Positions 54,700 through 63,703 of a DNA stretch of 64,000 bases are shown here, one piece after another. Source of the stretch: Crocinitomicaceae bacterium (GTDB taxonomy: Bacteria > Bacteroidota > Bacteroidia > Flavobacteriales_D > Crocinitomicaceae); NCBI GenBank assembly GCA_020635955.1, contig JACJYW010000003.1, forward strand, positions 1 to 64,000, written 5' to 3'. Position 1 is the first letter of the stretch, and every line of letters begins with the position of its first letter. The translations under genes were made by a program, and so were the position numbers. The notes under the pieces were generated by a model. The model was not told the origin of the DNA. It searched no databases and worked only from the letters and a program-made list of their open reading frames with translations.

Positions 54700-54718
54700 T
54701 TCAAAATTTCTTCAAAAT
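54700..54718 (+). promoter_or_regulatory. Putative response-regulator operator B (tandem TTCAAAAT)
   Basis: The same tandem half-sites as upstream of the response-regulator gene, at 54700-54707 and 54711-54718. They begin three bases after the kinase stop and 60 bases before the PepSY-like gene. Confidence 0.6.
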
Positions 54719-54759
54719 CGGTATTGAAATTTGGCTCAAATAATAATTTAAAATAGATT

Positions 54760-55275
54760 ATGAAAAAAGTAATGATGATTTTAGGTTGTGCAGGATTATT
54801 GATGACTCAATCATGTGCACAAGAACATGCCAATACAAATGTTCCAGAGACTGTTAAGGATGCTTTCACCGCAAAATTCCCTAATGTTTCAAAAGCAGAT
54901 TGGGAAATGGAAAATGATGATGAGTGGGAAGCAGAATTCAAACAAAACGGAACAGATTATTCAGCAAAATTTGCCCTTGATGGTAGATGGTTAGAAACTG
55001 AATACAAAATCAAAGCTTCTCAGCTGCCTGCAGAGGTATCTGCTACATTAGATCGTGATTTTTCAGGATACAAAATAGAAAAAGCAGAAGTTGCTGAAAC
55101 TCCGGATGGTGAAGTTTATGAGATAGAGATCGAAAAAGGAGAAAGCGATATGGAAGTAGTGATCGACGGAAGCGGAAAGGTTATCAAAAAAGAGATGAAA
55201 GAAGACAAAGACGAAGAAGGTGATCATGAAGATGAGGATGATGATGACGAGGATGATGAAGAAGATGACGATTAG
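54760..55275 (+). CDS. PepSY-like exported protein with acidic tail
   Basis: 171 residues with a lipoprotein-type signal (LLMTQSC, Cys19). Two tandem PepSY-like repeats follow: VKDAFTAKFPNVSKADWEMENDDEWEAEF and VSATLDRDFSGYKIEKAEVAE. The last ~35 residues are almost only Asp/Glu (DEDDDDEDDEEDDD). The fold matches periplasmic PepSY-like/DUF2874 proteins; the acidic tail may bind divalent cations. It lies after the two-component genes and overlaps the receptor gene by 11 bases, so all are probably one regulon. Confidence 0.78.
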   Translation: MKKVMMILGCAGLLMTQSCAQEHANTNVPETVKDAFTAKFPNVSKADWEMENDDEWEAEFKQNGTDYSAKFALDGRWLETEYKIKASQLPAEVSATLDRDFSGYKIEKAEVAETPDGEVYEIEIEKGESDMEVVIDGSGKVIKKEMKEDKDEEGDHEDEDDDDEDDEEDDD

Positions 55276-57673
55276 ATATCTCATATTAATCTTAATTTTT
55301 GTAGCACCACATTGGTTGGGGGCACAATCCACAGAAGTTACCGTTTCAGGTACTGTGTTGGATAAAGAAAGTAATGAAGCTTTGCCCTTTGTCAATGTGG
55401 TGTTACGTTATTCAAATGACTCGTCTTTCGTTACTGGAACTGTAAGTAATGATGAGGGACTTTTCTCGTTGGAGAAGATCAAACCCGGAGATTATATCCT
55501 TCAACTTTCATTTGTAGGGTATTCGCCCAAATACCAATCACTTTATGTAGGTAACACCTCCCCTTTTTTAGATCTGGGTAAAATATCGATCAGCCAAAAC
55601 ACGCAGGAATTAACAGAAGTAGTGGTCTCGGGAAAACAAGATGATGTTTCTGGTAAAATGGATAAGAAAACCTATGAAGTAGATGACAATATCAGCCAGC
55701 AAGGAGGATCGGTACTCCAAACCATGCAAAACCTTCCTGGTGTTACCATAGAAGATGGAAAAGTTCTTCTGAGAGGGAACGCTAATGTCATCATACTAAT
55801 TGACGGCAAACAATCCGCACTAACTGGTTTTGGAAACCAAAGTGGATTAGAGAATATTCCGGCTTCTGCGATCGATCGTATTGAGATCATCAATAATCCA
55901 TCCGCTAAATATGATGCTAACGGAAGCGCAGGTATCATCAACATCATCCTGAAAAAAGAAGAGCAGAAAGGTTTTAACGGAAAAATAGGTTTAACTGGCG
56001 GATTGGGAGCTCTTTGGATCAAGAAACAAAATCTGCCTACAATACGAGATCAGTATCAATTCACTCCTAAGATCAACCCTTCTTTATCTATCAATTACCG
56101 TAAAAAAGATATCAATCTCTTTCTTCAGGCAGATTATCTGTACACCCAAACCCTCAATAAAAATGAATTCGTGACCAGAACATATGATGACGGAACAGTT
56201 ATTCAACAACAAACAATGCGTAACCGAAATACAGGATTTCTTACATCCAAAATAGGTTTTGACTGGAACATCAACGATAAGAACACTTTTACTCTTTTTG
56301 GGCTATACGGAAGTGAAGACATCATAGACAATGGTGATGAACCTTTCTTTAATGCAGATCTTTCTGAACGTACACGCTTATGGCGGTTTTTAGAGGATGA
56401 ATTGAAAACCACTGTGGTTGGATCTGCTACCTATTTGCACAAATTCAAGCAAGCCGGACATCAATTGTCATTCAACACTAATTATACATTCCACCGTGAA
56501 AATGAGCAGTATTACTTTCAAAATATCTTCCCAACATATACCGGGCTGGATACTTTTAAGCTGATCTCAGACGAGCAGGTACTGGATTTTAGTGCAGATT
56601 ATACAAAACCCCTAAAGTTCGGAAAATTAGAAGGAGGATTAAAATTCAGAGATCGAATTATTCCTACCAATATGTTGTTTATACCTGGTTTGAATTCACA
56701 AATAGATTCAGCAGCCGGAGGATGGGCAGATTACAAAGAGATTATCCCGGCTTTATATGGGAATTACGTCTTTCAGAACAAAAAATTTGACGCAGAAGTG
56801 GGATTGCGAATGGAATATGTTCAGGTCAATTATTTAGTGAATCCTGATCATCCCACCTACAAAAGTGATGGATACGATTATATACAACCATTCCCCAATG
56901 TTCGTTTTGGTTTGCGATTAAATGACAACAACAAACTAAGTATAGCCTACAATCGCCGCGTAAACAGACCAAACGAAGTAGACATTAGGATCTTCCCCAA
57001 ATATGATGATGCAGAGATCGTAAAAGTGGGGAATCCGGCTTTGCAACCACAATTCACCAATAAAGCTGAACTTGGATACAAACTTAATATAGAGAAAGGT
57101 TATTTCTATGCAGCACTTTACGGTCAGATGACAGATGCAACGATAACCCGAATTGCCGCAACTGTTCCAGGAAATACGATCATCTATAATGTTTTTCAGA
57201 ACGCGGGTAAAAGTTATAATGCAGGTTTTGAAGTCGCTTTTTCAAAGGATCTGGCTAAATGGTTCACCTTGAATTTGAACGGAAATGCCTATTACAATCA
57301 AATAGATGAATTCACCGTCATCAATAAATATCCAATAACGGATACGATCACCATTGCACTTCAATCTACCTATTCAGGTAACGGTAAAATGAATGCTATT
57401 TTCCATCTGAAAAAGGAATTGGACATCCAATTGACAGCCATTTACCTGGCCCCTGACATCATCCCTCAAGGTAAAATTGGGACCAGATTTTCTTTAGATC
57501 TGGGAATTCAGAAGAGCATTCAAAAAGGCAAAGGATTGTTGTTCCTTAACGCCACAGACCTCTTAAATACCATGGTGATCAAACAAGAGTTCACCGGAGA
57601 TGGGTTTAGTTATTCGAGCACTAATTACTACGAAACGCAGGTGGTAAGATTTGGATATAAGTATAGGTTTTAA
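55265..57673 (+). CDS. TonB-dependent outer-membrane receptor with carboxypeptidase-regulatory domain
   Basis: 802 residues from ATG 55265 (MTIRYLILILIFV signal); the longer frame starts inside the acidic-tail codons. A carboxypeptidase-regulatory-like domain (about residues 22-105, EVTVSGTVLDKESNEALPFVNV) is followed by a TonB plug (QQGGSVLQTMQNLPGVTIEDGKVLLRGNANVIILIDGKQ) and an outer-membrane barrel of the OMP_b-brl_3 type ending VVRFGYKYRF. The substrate is unknown; no SusD partner is adjacent. Induction through the neighbouring two-component system is likely. Confidence 0.88.
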   Translation: MTIRYLILILIFVAPHWLGAQSTEVTVSGTVLDKESNEALPFVNVVLRYSNDSSFVTGTVSNDEGLFSLEKIKPGDYILQLSFVGYSPKYQSLYVGNTSPFLDLGKISISQNTQELTEVVVSGKQDDVSGKMDKKTYEVDDNISQQGGSVLQTMQNLPGVTIEDGKVLLRGNANVIILIDGKQSALTGFGNQSGLENIPASAIDRIEIINNPSAKYDANGSAGIINIILKKEEQKGFNGKIGLTGGLGALWIKKQNLPTIRDQYQFTPKINPSLSINYRKKDINLFLQADYLYTQTLNKNEFVTRTYDDGTVIQQQTMRNRNTGFLTSKIGFDWNINDKNTFTLFGLYGSEDIIDNGDEPFFNADLSERTRLWRFLEDELKTTVVGSATYLHKFKQAGHQLSFNTNYTFHRENEQYYFQNIFPTYTGLDTFKLISDEQVLDFSADYTKPLKFGKLEGGLKFRDRIIPTNMLFIPGLNSQIDSAAGGWADYKEIIPALYGNYVFQNKKFDAEVGLRMEYVQVNYLVNPDHPTYKSDGYDYIQPFPNVRFGLRLNDNNKLSIAYNRRVNRPNEVDIRIFPKYDDAEIVKVGNPALQPQFTNKAELGYKLNIEKGYFYAALYGQMTDATITRIAATVPGNTIIYNVFQNAGKSYNAGFEVAFSKDLAKWFTLNLNGNAYYNQIDEFTVINKYPITDTITIALQSTYSGNGKMNAIFHLKKELDIQLTAIYLAPDIIPQGKIGTRFSLDLGIQKSIQKGKGLLFLNATDLLNTMVIKQEFTGDGFSYSSTNYYETQVVRFGYKYRF

Positions 57674-57770
57674 AAAGTTAACCTATCCCTAACTTGAAGT
57701 TCCCTAATTAAGTCCAGATTATTCTTAAATTTAAAGGTCTTACCCAAAATTATTCATTAAAAATAATCTC

Positions 57771-59942
57771 ATGGAACACAAACATTCAGGTTCAGGAAAA
57801 TGCCCTGTTATGCATGGCGCGAATACTGAAACACATAATAATGTGATGGATTGGTGGCCTAAAGCCTTAAATCTGGACATACTTTCTCAACATGATTCCA
57901 AAACCAATCCTTTAGGAAAGGACTTCAACTATGCTGAAGAATTCAAAAAGTTGGATCTGAATGCCTTAAAGAATGATCTGAAAGCATTGATGACAGATAG
58001 TCAAGATTGGTGGCCTGCCGATTGGGGACATTATGGAGGGTTGATGATCCGAATGGCATGGCATGCTGCGGGAACTTATCGTGTTGCTGACGGGCGTGGT
58101 GGAGCAAGCACAGGAAATCAACGCTTTGCACCTATCAACAGTTGGCCTGATAATGTCAATCTGGATAAAGCAAGAAGATTACTTTGGCCGATAAAGAAAA
58201 AATATGGAAATAAGATCTCCTGGGCCGATCTGATCATTTTGGCTGGAAATATGGCCTATGAATCAATGGGATTCAAAACTTTTGGTTTCGCCGGAGGTCG
58301 TGAAGATATCTGGCATCCTGAAAAAGATGCTTACTGGGGATCAGAAAAAGAATGGTTGGCTTCAACCCACAATAGATACGAATCAGATACCAATAGAGAA
58401 TCACTGGAAAATCCTTTGGCAGCTGTACAAATGGGATTGATCTACGTAAATCCTGAGGGAATTGACGGAAATCCAAATCCGGTGGAAACGGCTAAAGATG
58501 TTAGAATGACCTTCAAGCGAATGGCCATGAATGACGAAGAAACTGTGGCCCTAACTGCTGGTGGACATACCGTGGGAAAATGTCATGGAAATGGCAATGC
58601 AGATGCGTTAGGAGCGAATCCAGAAGGTGCTGAATTAGAAGAACAAGGTTTGGGTTGGAAAGGCGGTATCGGATCAAATACCGTATCAAGCGGTCTTGAA
58701 GGAGCATGGACCTCTACTCCTGATCGTTGGAACCACACCTATTTTCATTTACTGCTAAATTATGAGTGGGAACTAAAAAAGAGTCCTGCTGGTGCATGGC
58801 AATGGGAGCCGATCAATTGTAAAGAAGAAGATAAACCAATAGACGCACATGATCCATCTGTTCGCCGAAACCCGATCATGACAGATGCAGATATGGCCAT
58901 GAAAATGGATCCTGACTACCGCAAGATCTCAGAGAAGTTTTACAATGATCCTGAGTATTTTAAAGATACATTCGCCAGAGCCTGGTTCAAATTAACTCAT
59001 AGAGACCTAGGTCCCAGATCTAAATACTTAGGAGCTGATGTTCCAAAAGAAGAATTAATATGGCAGGACCCCGTTCCAACTGTGGACTATTCACTATCTG
59101 ACTCAGAAATAGAAGACATCAAAGGAAAATTACTTAATTCTGGTTTATCAGGAGCTGAACTAATAGCAACAGCATGGGATAGCGCTCGAACATTCAGAGG
59201 CTCTGATTCCAGGGGAGGTGCCAATGGCGCTCGAATTCGCCTTGCCCCACAAAAAGAATGGGAAGGAAATGAACCTGAAAGGTTGCAAAAAGTACTGTCC
59301 AAACTATCAGAGATCCAGGCAGGATTGGCGAAAAAAGTAAGTCTTGCAGACCTGATCGTTCTTGGTGGAACAGCTGCTGTTGAAAAAGCTGCAAAAGAAG
59401 CTGGTATAAACATTAAGATCCCTTTCAGTCCGGGACGTGGTGATGCTACACAGGACATGACGGATTCAGAATCATTTGACGTTCTGGAACCTATCCATGA
59501 TGCCTTCAGGAATTGGTTGAAAAAAGACTACGAAATTAATGCGGAGGAACTGATGCTGGATAAAGCTCAGCTTTTAGGTCTTACAGCACCGGAAATGACC
59601 GTGCTTGTGGGGGGAATGCGTGTCCTCGGAACCAATTATGGAGGAACCAAACATGGTGTATTCACTGAACGAGTTGGAAGTTTAAGCAACGATTTCTTTG
59701 TGAATCTAACCGATATGAATTACACATGGAAACCTACTGGAAGTAATCTTTACAACATAATTGATCGCAGATCAGGACAAACAAAATGGACTGCTACTCG
59801 TGTGGACATAGTGTTTGGATCTAATTCCATCCTGAGAGCATATGCTGAAGTTTATGCACAGGATGATAGCAAAGAAAAATTTATAAAAGACTTTGCTTCC
59901 GCCTGGTTGAAAGTGATGAATAACGATCGTTTTGATCTTTAA
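57771..59942 (+). CDS. katG: Catalase-peroxidase KatG
   Basis: A 723-residue bifunctional haem enzyme that removes hydrogen peroxide and has peroxidase activity. The distal pocket RMAWHAAGTYR (Arg, Trp, His) and the proximal-His motif ALTAGGHTVGKCHG are intact, and the Tyr of GLIYVNPEG with the Trp above would form the Met-Tyr-Trp adduct. The second, non-haem half (ATAWDSARTFRGSDSRGGANGARIRLAPQ) is complete, giving the usual ~80-kDa size. Monocistronic and closed by a bidirectional terminator. Confidence 0.96.
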   Translation: MEHKHSGSGKCPVMHGANTETHNNVMDWWPKALNLDILSQHDSKTNPLGKDFNYAEEFKKLDLNALKNDLKALMTDSQDWWPADWGHYGGLMIRMAWHAAGTYRVADGRGGASTGNQRFAPINSWPDNVNLDKARRLLWPIKKKYGNKISWADLIILAGNMAYESMGFKTFGFAGGREDIWHPEKDAYWGSEKEWLASTHNRYESDTNRESLENPLAAVQMGLIYVNPEGIDGNPNPVETAKDVRMTFKRMAMNDEETVALTAGGHTVGKCHGNGNADALGANPEGAELEEQGLGWKGGIGSNTVSSGLEGAWTSTPDRWNHTYFHLLLNYEWELKKSPAGAWQWEPINCKEEDKPIDAHDPSVRRNPIMTDADMAMKMDPDYRKISEKFYNDPEYFKDTFARAWFKLTHRDLGPRSKYLGADVPKEELIWQDPVPTVDYSLSDSEIEDIKGKLLNSGLSGAELIATAWDSARTFRGSDSRGGANGARIRLAPQKEWEGNEPERLQKVLSKLSEIQAGLAKKVSLADLIVLGGTAAVEKAAKEAGINIKIPFSPGRGDATQDMTDSESFDVLEPIHDAFRNWLKKDYEINAEELMLDKAQLLGLTAPEMTVLVGGMRVLGTNYGGTKHGVFTERVGSLSNDFFVNLTDMNYTWKPTGSNLYNIIDRRSGQTKWTATRVDIVFGSNSILRAYAEVYAQDDSKEKFIKDFASAWLKVMNNDRFDL

Positions 59943-59957
59943 ATATTAGATAACAAC

Positions 59958-59990
59958 AAAAAGGCCACCCAAATTGGATGGCCTTTTTTA
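59958..59990. terminator. Bidirectional intrinsic terminator between katG and the His-rich gene
   Basis: A 13-bp stem (59958-59970 with 59976-59988, one mismatch) around loop AAATT, with A-run before and T-run after. It therefore works on both strands and closes katG and the convergent His-rich gene at once. Confidence 0.85.
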
Positions 59991-60329
59991 TTATTTCATA
60001 ACGACTTTTACGTCCTTACCTCCCATTGGAAAATCAATTTTTATTGAAGCATCCTTTCTTGGCGGTTTTGGAAAAGGTGATGGTAACGGTGCTGGCATTG
60101 GAACCGAAACAGGTTGTGGTTTGTTTGTTCCACATTGATCATGGTGCTTTCCGTGGCAACAATTGTCATGCTTGTGCCCATCCTTATTTGATCGCTTATG
60201 ATCATCCTTGTGCGAACAAGTGTTCTTGTCATGCGGATTATGATGCTTTTTTCCGTGATCATCATGTGCCATTGCCGTTCCCATTGCAAATATGAATAAG
60301 AAGGCTGTTAATAGTTTGTAAGTTTTCAT
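59991..60329 (-). CDS. His-rich exported protein (hypothetical)
   Basis: 112 residues with a signal peptide (ending near GTAMA). The mature N-terminal half is a His/Asp/Lys-rich stretch (about 15 His with several Cys: HGKKHHNPHDK, CSHKDDHKR, CCHGKHHDQC), then a Pro-rich linker and a short C-terminal strand IKIDFPMGGKDVKVVMK. It fits a periplasmic metal-chelating peptide; no family recognised. It is convergent with katG, and its stop is one base from the shared terminator. Confidence 0.7.
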   Translation of the reverse strand: MKTYKLLTAFLFIFAMGTAMAHDDHGKKHHNPHDKNTCSHKDDHKRSNKDGHKHDNCCHGKHHDQCGTNKPQPVSVPMPAPLPSPFPKPPRKDASIKIDFPMGGKDVKVVMK

Positions 60330-60441
60330 AGCTCTGTAGTTTGTTATTTATGAATTTAAATTCAAGTATCATGCCAAGTGCCATTAATCATTGATTTATA
60401 GCTCCTTAACACATTGCTCGCAAACTATCAAGTACTTTTAT

Positions 60442-60449
60442 TACATTTG
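60442..60449 (+). promoter_or_regulatory. Possible -7 element of the tricorn-like protease gene
   Basis: TACATTTG exactly fits TAnnTTTG and lies 20 bases before the ATG. The nearest upstream TTG (60414-60416) is 25 bases away, longer than the usual spacer, so the call is tentative. Confidence 0.35.
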
Positions 60450-60469
60450 GAAATCTCAAAAACCACCTA

Positions 60470-63400
60470 ATGAAAAGAATCCTGTTTTTACTGGCTATCA
60501 GCCTAAGTTTCCAAACATTCGCCCAACCTTTATGGATGCGTTATCCAAGTATCTCACCAGATGGCAAACAAATTGCTTTTGCTTATCAGGGAGATATATT
60601 CGTTGTTAATGCTGAAGGCGGAACGGCCGTTCAGATCACATCACACCCTGATCATGACTTTATGCCTGTTTGGTCACCTGATAGTAAGAAGATTGCCTTC
60701 GCTTCAAACCGACATGGAAATTTTGACATTTTCCTGGTGGATAGTAAAGGAGGAACCCCTAAAAGATTAACCTATCATTCATCCAGTGATTATCCTTACG
60801 ATTTCACGCCGGATGGTAAAACTATTGTCTTTCAATCATTGAGAAGAGATGATGTGAAATGTGTACAATTCCCTAACCCAAGATTACCAGAGGTATATCA
60901 GGTAAACGTTGATGGTGGAAAAGAAACACAATTCCTTACCATTTCGGCTGAAGATATTCAGTTCAATCAGGATGGTTCAGAGATCATCTTCCACAACAAA
61001 AAAGGATATGAAGATCCATGGAGAAAACATCACACCTCTTCTATCACCAGAGACCTTGTATCCTACAATATCTCAAGCAAAAAATACACGCAGATCACAG
61101 ATTGGAATGGTGAAGACAGAAATCCACTTTGGGGAAAAGATGGTAAGATCTATTTCTTAAGTGAAAAATCAGGTTGTTTTAACATTTGGCAAGGAACTAC
61201 TTCTAATCCTTACGAAAAGCAATTAACTCAGTATAAGGATCATCCTGTAAGATTCCTGAGTATGTCAAATGATGGAACCATATCTTATGGATATGACGGC
61301 GAGATCTATTTATTGAAAAATGGCGTTTCAAGCAAAGTAAAAATTGAGATCAATAAAGATCAGGTGAATATTGATGAAGTGATCAAATCGGTTACCTCAG
61401 CTGGTGAGTTTGATGTATCATCTAACAACAAAGAGATTGCTTTTATTTACAGAGGTGAGGTTTTCGTTACTTCTATTGATTATGCTACTACCAAAAGGAT
61501 CACAAATACACCAGAGCAAGAAAGATCAGTGAGTTTCAGCCCTGATGGAGAAGCTATTTTATATACTTCTGAAAGAAATGAATCTTGGAATATCTATCAA
61601 ACCAAACATGATAGAGAAGGCGAAAAATACTTCTACAATTCAACGCTTTTGAAAGAAGAGGTTGTTGTTGATAATGGTGAAGAAACCTTTCAACCTGCTT
61701 ACTCACCTGATGGTAAAGAGGTAGCTTTTCTTGAAAACAGAACTACGGTACGTGTTGTAAACCTGGAAAGTAAAAAGATTCGCACTGTAATGGATGGAAG
61801 CTATTCTTATTCCTACACAGATGGTGACCAATATTTTAAATGGGCACCAGATTCTAAATGGTTGTTGGTGCAATTCTTTGAATTTGATCGTTGGTCAACT
61901 GATATAGGGTTAGTCAAAGCCACAGGAGGTGAAAAACCAATTAACCTTACTCAAAGTGGCTATGGTCAGGGCAATGCAAAATTCGCTATGGATGGCCAAA
62001 TGGTTTATTACAGCACTGGTAAATATGGATATCGCTCGCATGGTAGCTGGGGTAATGAAGATGACGTTGAAGCGGTATTCTTAACGGAAGAAGCTTATCA
62101 GAAATTCATTCTGAATGAAGAGGATTTTGCGTTATGGAAAGAAGAAGAAAAAGAACGTAAAAAGAAGGAAAAGAAAGACGAAGGCGATAAAGAAGACAAA
62201 GATAAAAAGGACAAAGACGGTGAGGACAAAGAGAAAAAAGCAGAAGTTGAGCCTTTAAAGATTGAATTAGATGGAATTGAAGACAGAAAAGTGAGATTGA
62301 CCATTCACTCAGCTTTCATGTCTGACTTTTTGGTGGATAATGAAGGAACCCAATTGTTCTATTTAGCAAGATTTGAAAAAGGCTTCAATCTCTGGACCAC
62401 TAAATTCAAAGAGCATGAAACCAAAATGTTGGCAAGCATCAATGCTGGAGGATCTTCACTGCAATTTGATAAAGAAGAGGCAAACATCTTCTATAACATG
62501 AGAGGTGGAGTGAGTAAACTGGATGTAAAAACCGGTAAATCAGAATCAATTTCCATTAGCTCAGAAATGACATTGAATGCCGGCGCAGAAAGAGAGTATA
62601 TGTTCTATCATGCCTGGAGACAAGTGCGTGAAAAATTCTATGTAGAAGACCTTCATGGTGTAGATTGGGATATGTATCGAAAAGCATACGGAAAGTATCT
62701 GCCTTACATCAACAATGGCTTTGACTTTGCAGAAATGTTGAGTGAATTGTTAGGAGAGATCAATGCTTCACATACCGGAGCAAGATATTATGAATCTCCA
62801 CCTGATGGTGACCAGACCGCAACATTGGGTTGCTTCTATGACGAATCACATAAAGGAGCCGGATTAAAGATCATGGAAGTGATCGATAAAGGACCTCTGG
62901 TAAAATTCGACAAAGTAAAAGCTGGCGTTATCATTGAGAAAATTGATGGCATCACCATTGAGAAGGATATGAATGAGTATCCTTTATTGAATAGAAAAGC
63001 GGGCAAAAAAGTTCTGGTTTCTTTCTATGATCCAACAACAAAAGAACGTTGGGATGAAATTGTTAAACCAATTCATTTTGGACAGGAACTTGGCTTGCTT
63101 TATGAAAGATGGGTAAAGATCTGCGAAGAAACCACTGAAAAACTATCAGGCGGAAAAGTAGGATATGTTCATATCAAGGGTATGGATTCAGGAAGTTTTA
63201 GAACCTTGTTTGATAAAGCCCTGGGTAAACTCCACAAGAAACAAGCTTTGATCGTTGATACAAGATTTAACGGTGGTGGTTGGTTGCATGATGATCTGGC
63301 TACCTTCTTAAGTGGTAAAGCCTACATGAATTTTGAACCAAGAGGTCAAAAGAACATGGGAGGTGAACCTATCTTCAAATGGCAAAAACCATCCTGCGTA

Positions 63401-63703
63401 TTGATGTCTGAAGGTAACTACAGTGATGCTCACCTATTCCCCTACACTTACAAGGCATTGAAAATTGGTAAATTGATAGGAATGCCGGTTCCTGGAACTG
63501 GAACAGCAGTTTGGTGGGAAACTATGGTTGATGGTAAAACAGTATTCGGTATTCCTCAAGTGGGAATGCGTTCGATCACTGAAGGATTCCTGGTAGAGAA
63601 CCATGATCTGGAGCCAGATATTAAGGTCAATAATGATTATGATCAATTCACTAATGGGGTTGACCAACAATTAAAAGCTGCCATTGAAGAGATGCAGAAA
63701 TAA
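60470..63703 (+). CDS. Tricorn-like S41 family protease
   Basis: A 1077-residue exported protein with a signal peptide (ending near TFAQ). Two WD40/TolB-like propellers follow: about residues 20-300, with repeats SPDGKQIAFAYQGDIF and SPDSKKIAFASNRHG, and about 300-590. Next comes a highly charged Lys/Glu insert (about 555-600). A PDZ domain (GAGLKIMEVIDKGPL) precedes the catalytic S41 core. The nucleophile-type SEGNYSDAHLFP, with Ser after NY, matches tricorn proteases. It degrades peptides in the periplasm or after export. It is the last complete gene; an LRR lipoprotein gene starts at once after its stop. Confidence 0.9.
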   Translation: MKRILFLLAISLSFQTFAQPLWMRYPSISPDGKQIAFAYQGDIFVVNAEGGTAVQITSHPDHDFMPVWSPDSKKIAFASNRHGNFDIFLVDSKGGTPKRLTYHSSSDYPYDFTPDGKTIVFQSLRRDDVKCVQFPNPRLPEVYQVNVDGGKETQFLTISAEDIQFNQDGSEIIFHNKKGYEDPWRKHHTSSITRDLVSYNISSKKYTQITDWNGEDRNPLWGKDGKIYFLSEKSGCFNIWQGTTSNPYEKQLTQYKDHPVRFLSMSNDGTISYGYDGEIYLLKNGVSSKVKIEINKDQVNIDEVIKSVTSAGEFDVSSNNKEIAFIYRGEVFVTSIDYATTKRITNTPEQERSVSFSPDGEAILYTSERNESWNIYQTKHDREGEKYFYNSTLLKEEVVVDNGEETFQPAYSPDGKEVAFLENRTTVRVVNLESKKIRTVMDGSYSYSYTDGDQYFKWAPDSKWLLVQFFEFDRWSTDIGLVKATGGEKPINLTQSGYGQGNAKFAMDGQMVYYSTGKYGYRSHGSWGNEDDVEAVFLTEEAYQKFILNEEDFALWKEEEKERKKKEKKDEGDKEDKDKKDKDGEDKEKKAEVEPLKIELDGIEDRKVRLTIHSAFMSDFLVDNEGTQLFYLARFEKGFNLWTTKFKEHETKMLASINAGGSSLQFDKEEANIFYNMRGGVSKLDVKTGKSESISISSEMTLNAGAEREYMFYHAWRQVREKFYVEDLHGVDWDMYRKAYGKYLPYINNGFDFAEMLSELLGEINASHTGARYYESPPDGDQTATLGCFYDESHKGAGLKIMEVIDKGPLVKFDKVKAGVIIEKIDGITIEKDMNEYPLLNRKAGKKVLVSFYDPTTKERWDEIVKPIHFGQELGLLYERWVKICEETTEKLSGGKVGYVHIKGMDSGSFRTLFDKALGKLHKKQALIVDTRFNGGGWLHDDLATFLSGKAYMNFEPRGQKNMGGEPIFKWQKPSCVLMSEGNYSDAHLFPYTYKALKIGKLIGMPVPGTGTAVWWETMVDGKTVFGIPQVGMRSITEGFLVENHDLEPDIKVNNDYDQFTNGVDQQLKAAIEEMQK

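Noticed and set aside
62107..62270. Lys/Glu-rich stretch in the tricorn-like protease as a frameshift or repeat expansion
   Set aside because: The frame stays open and the flanking domains stay in register; it is a charged linker between the propeller and the PDZ/protease part.
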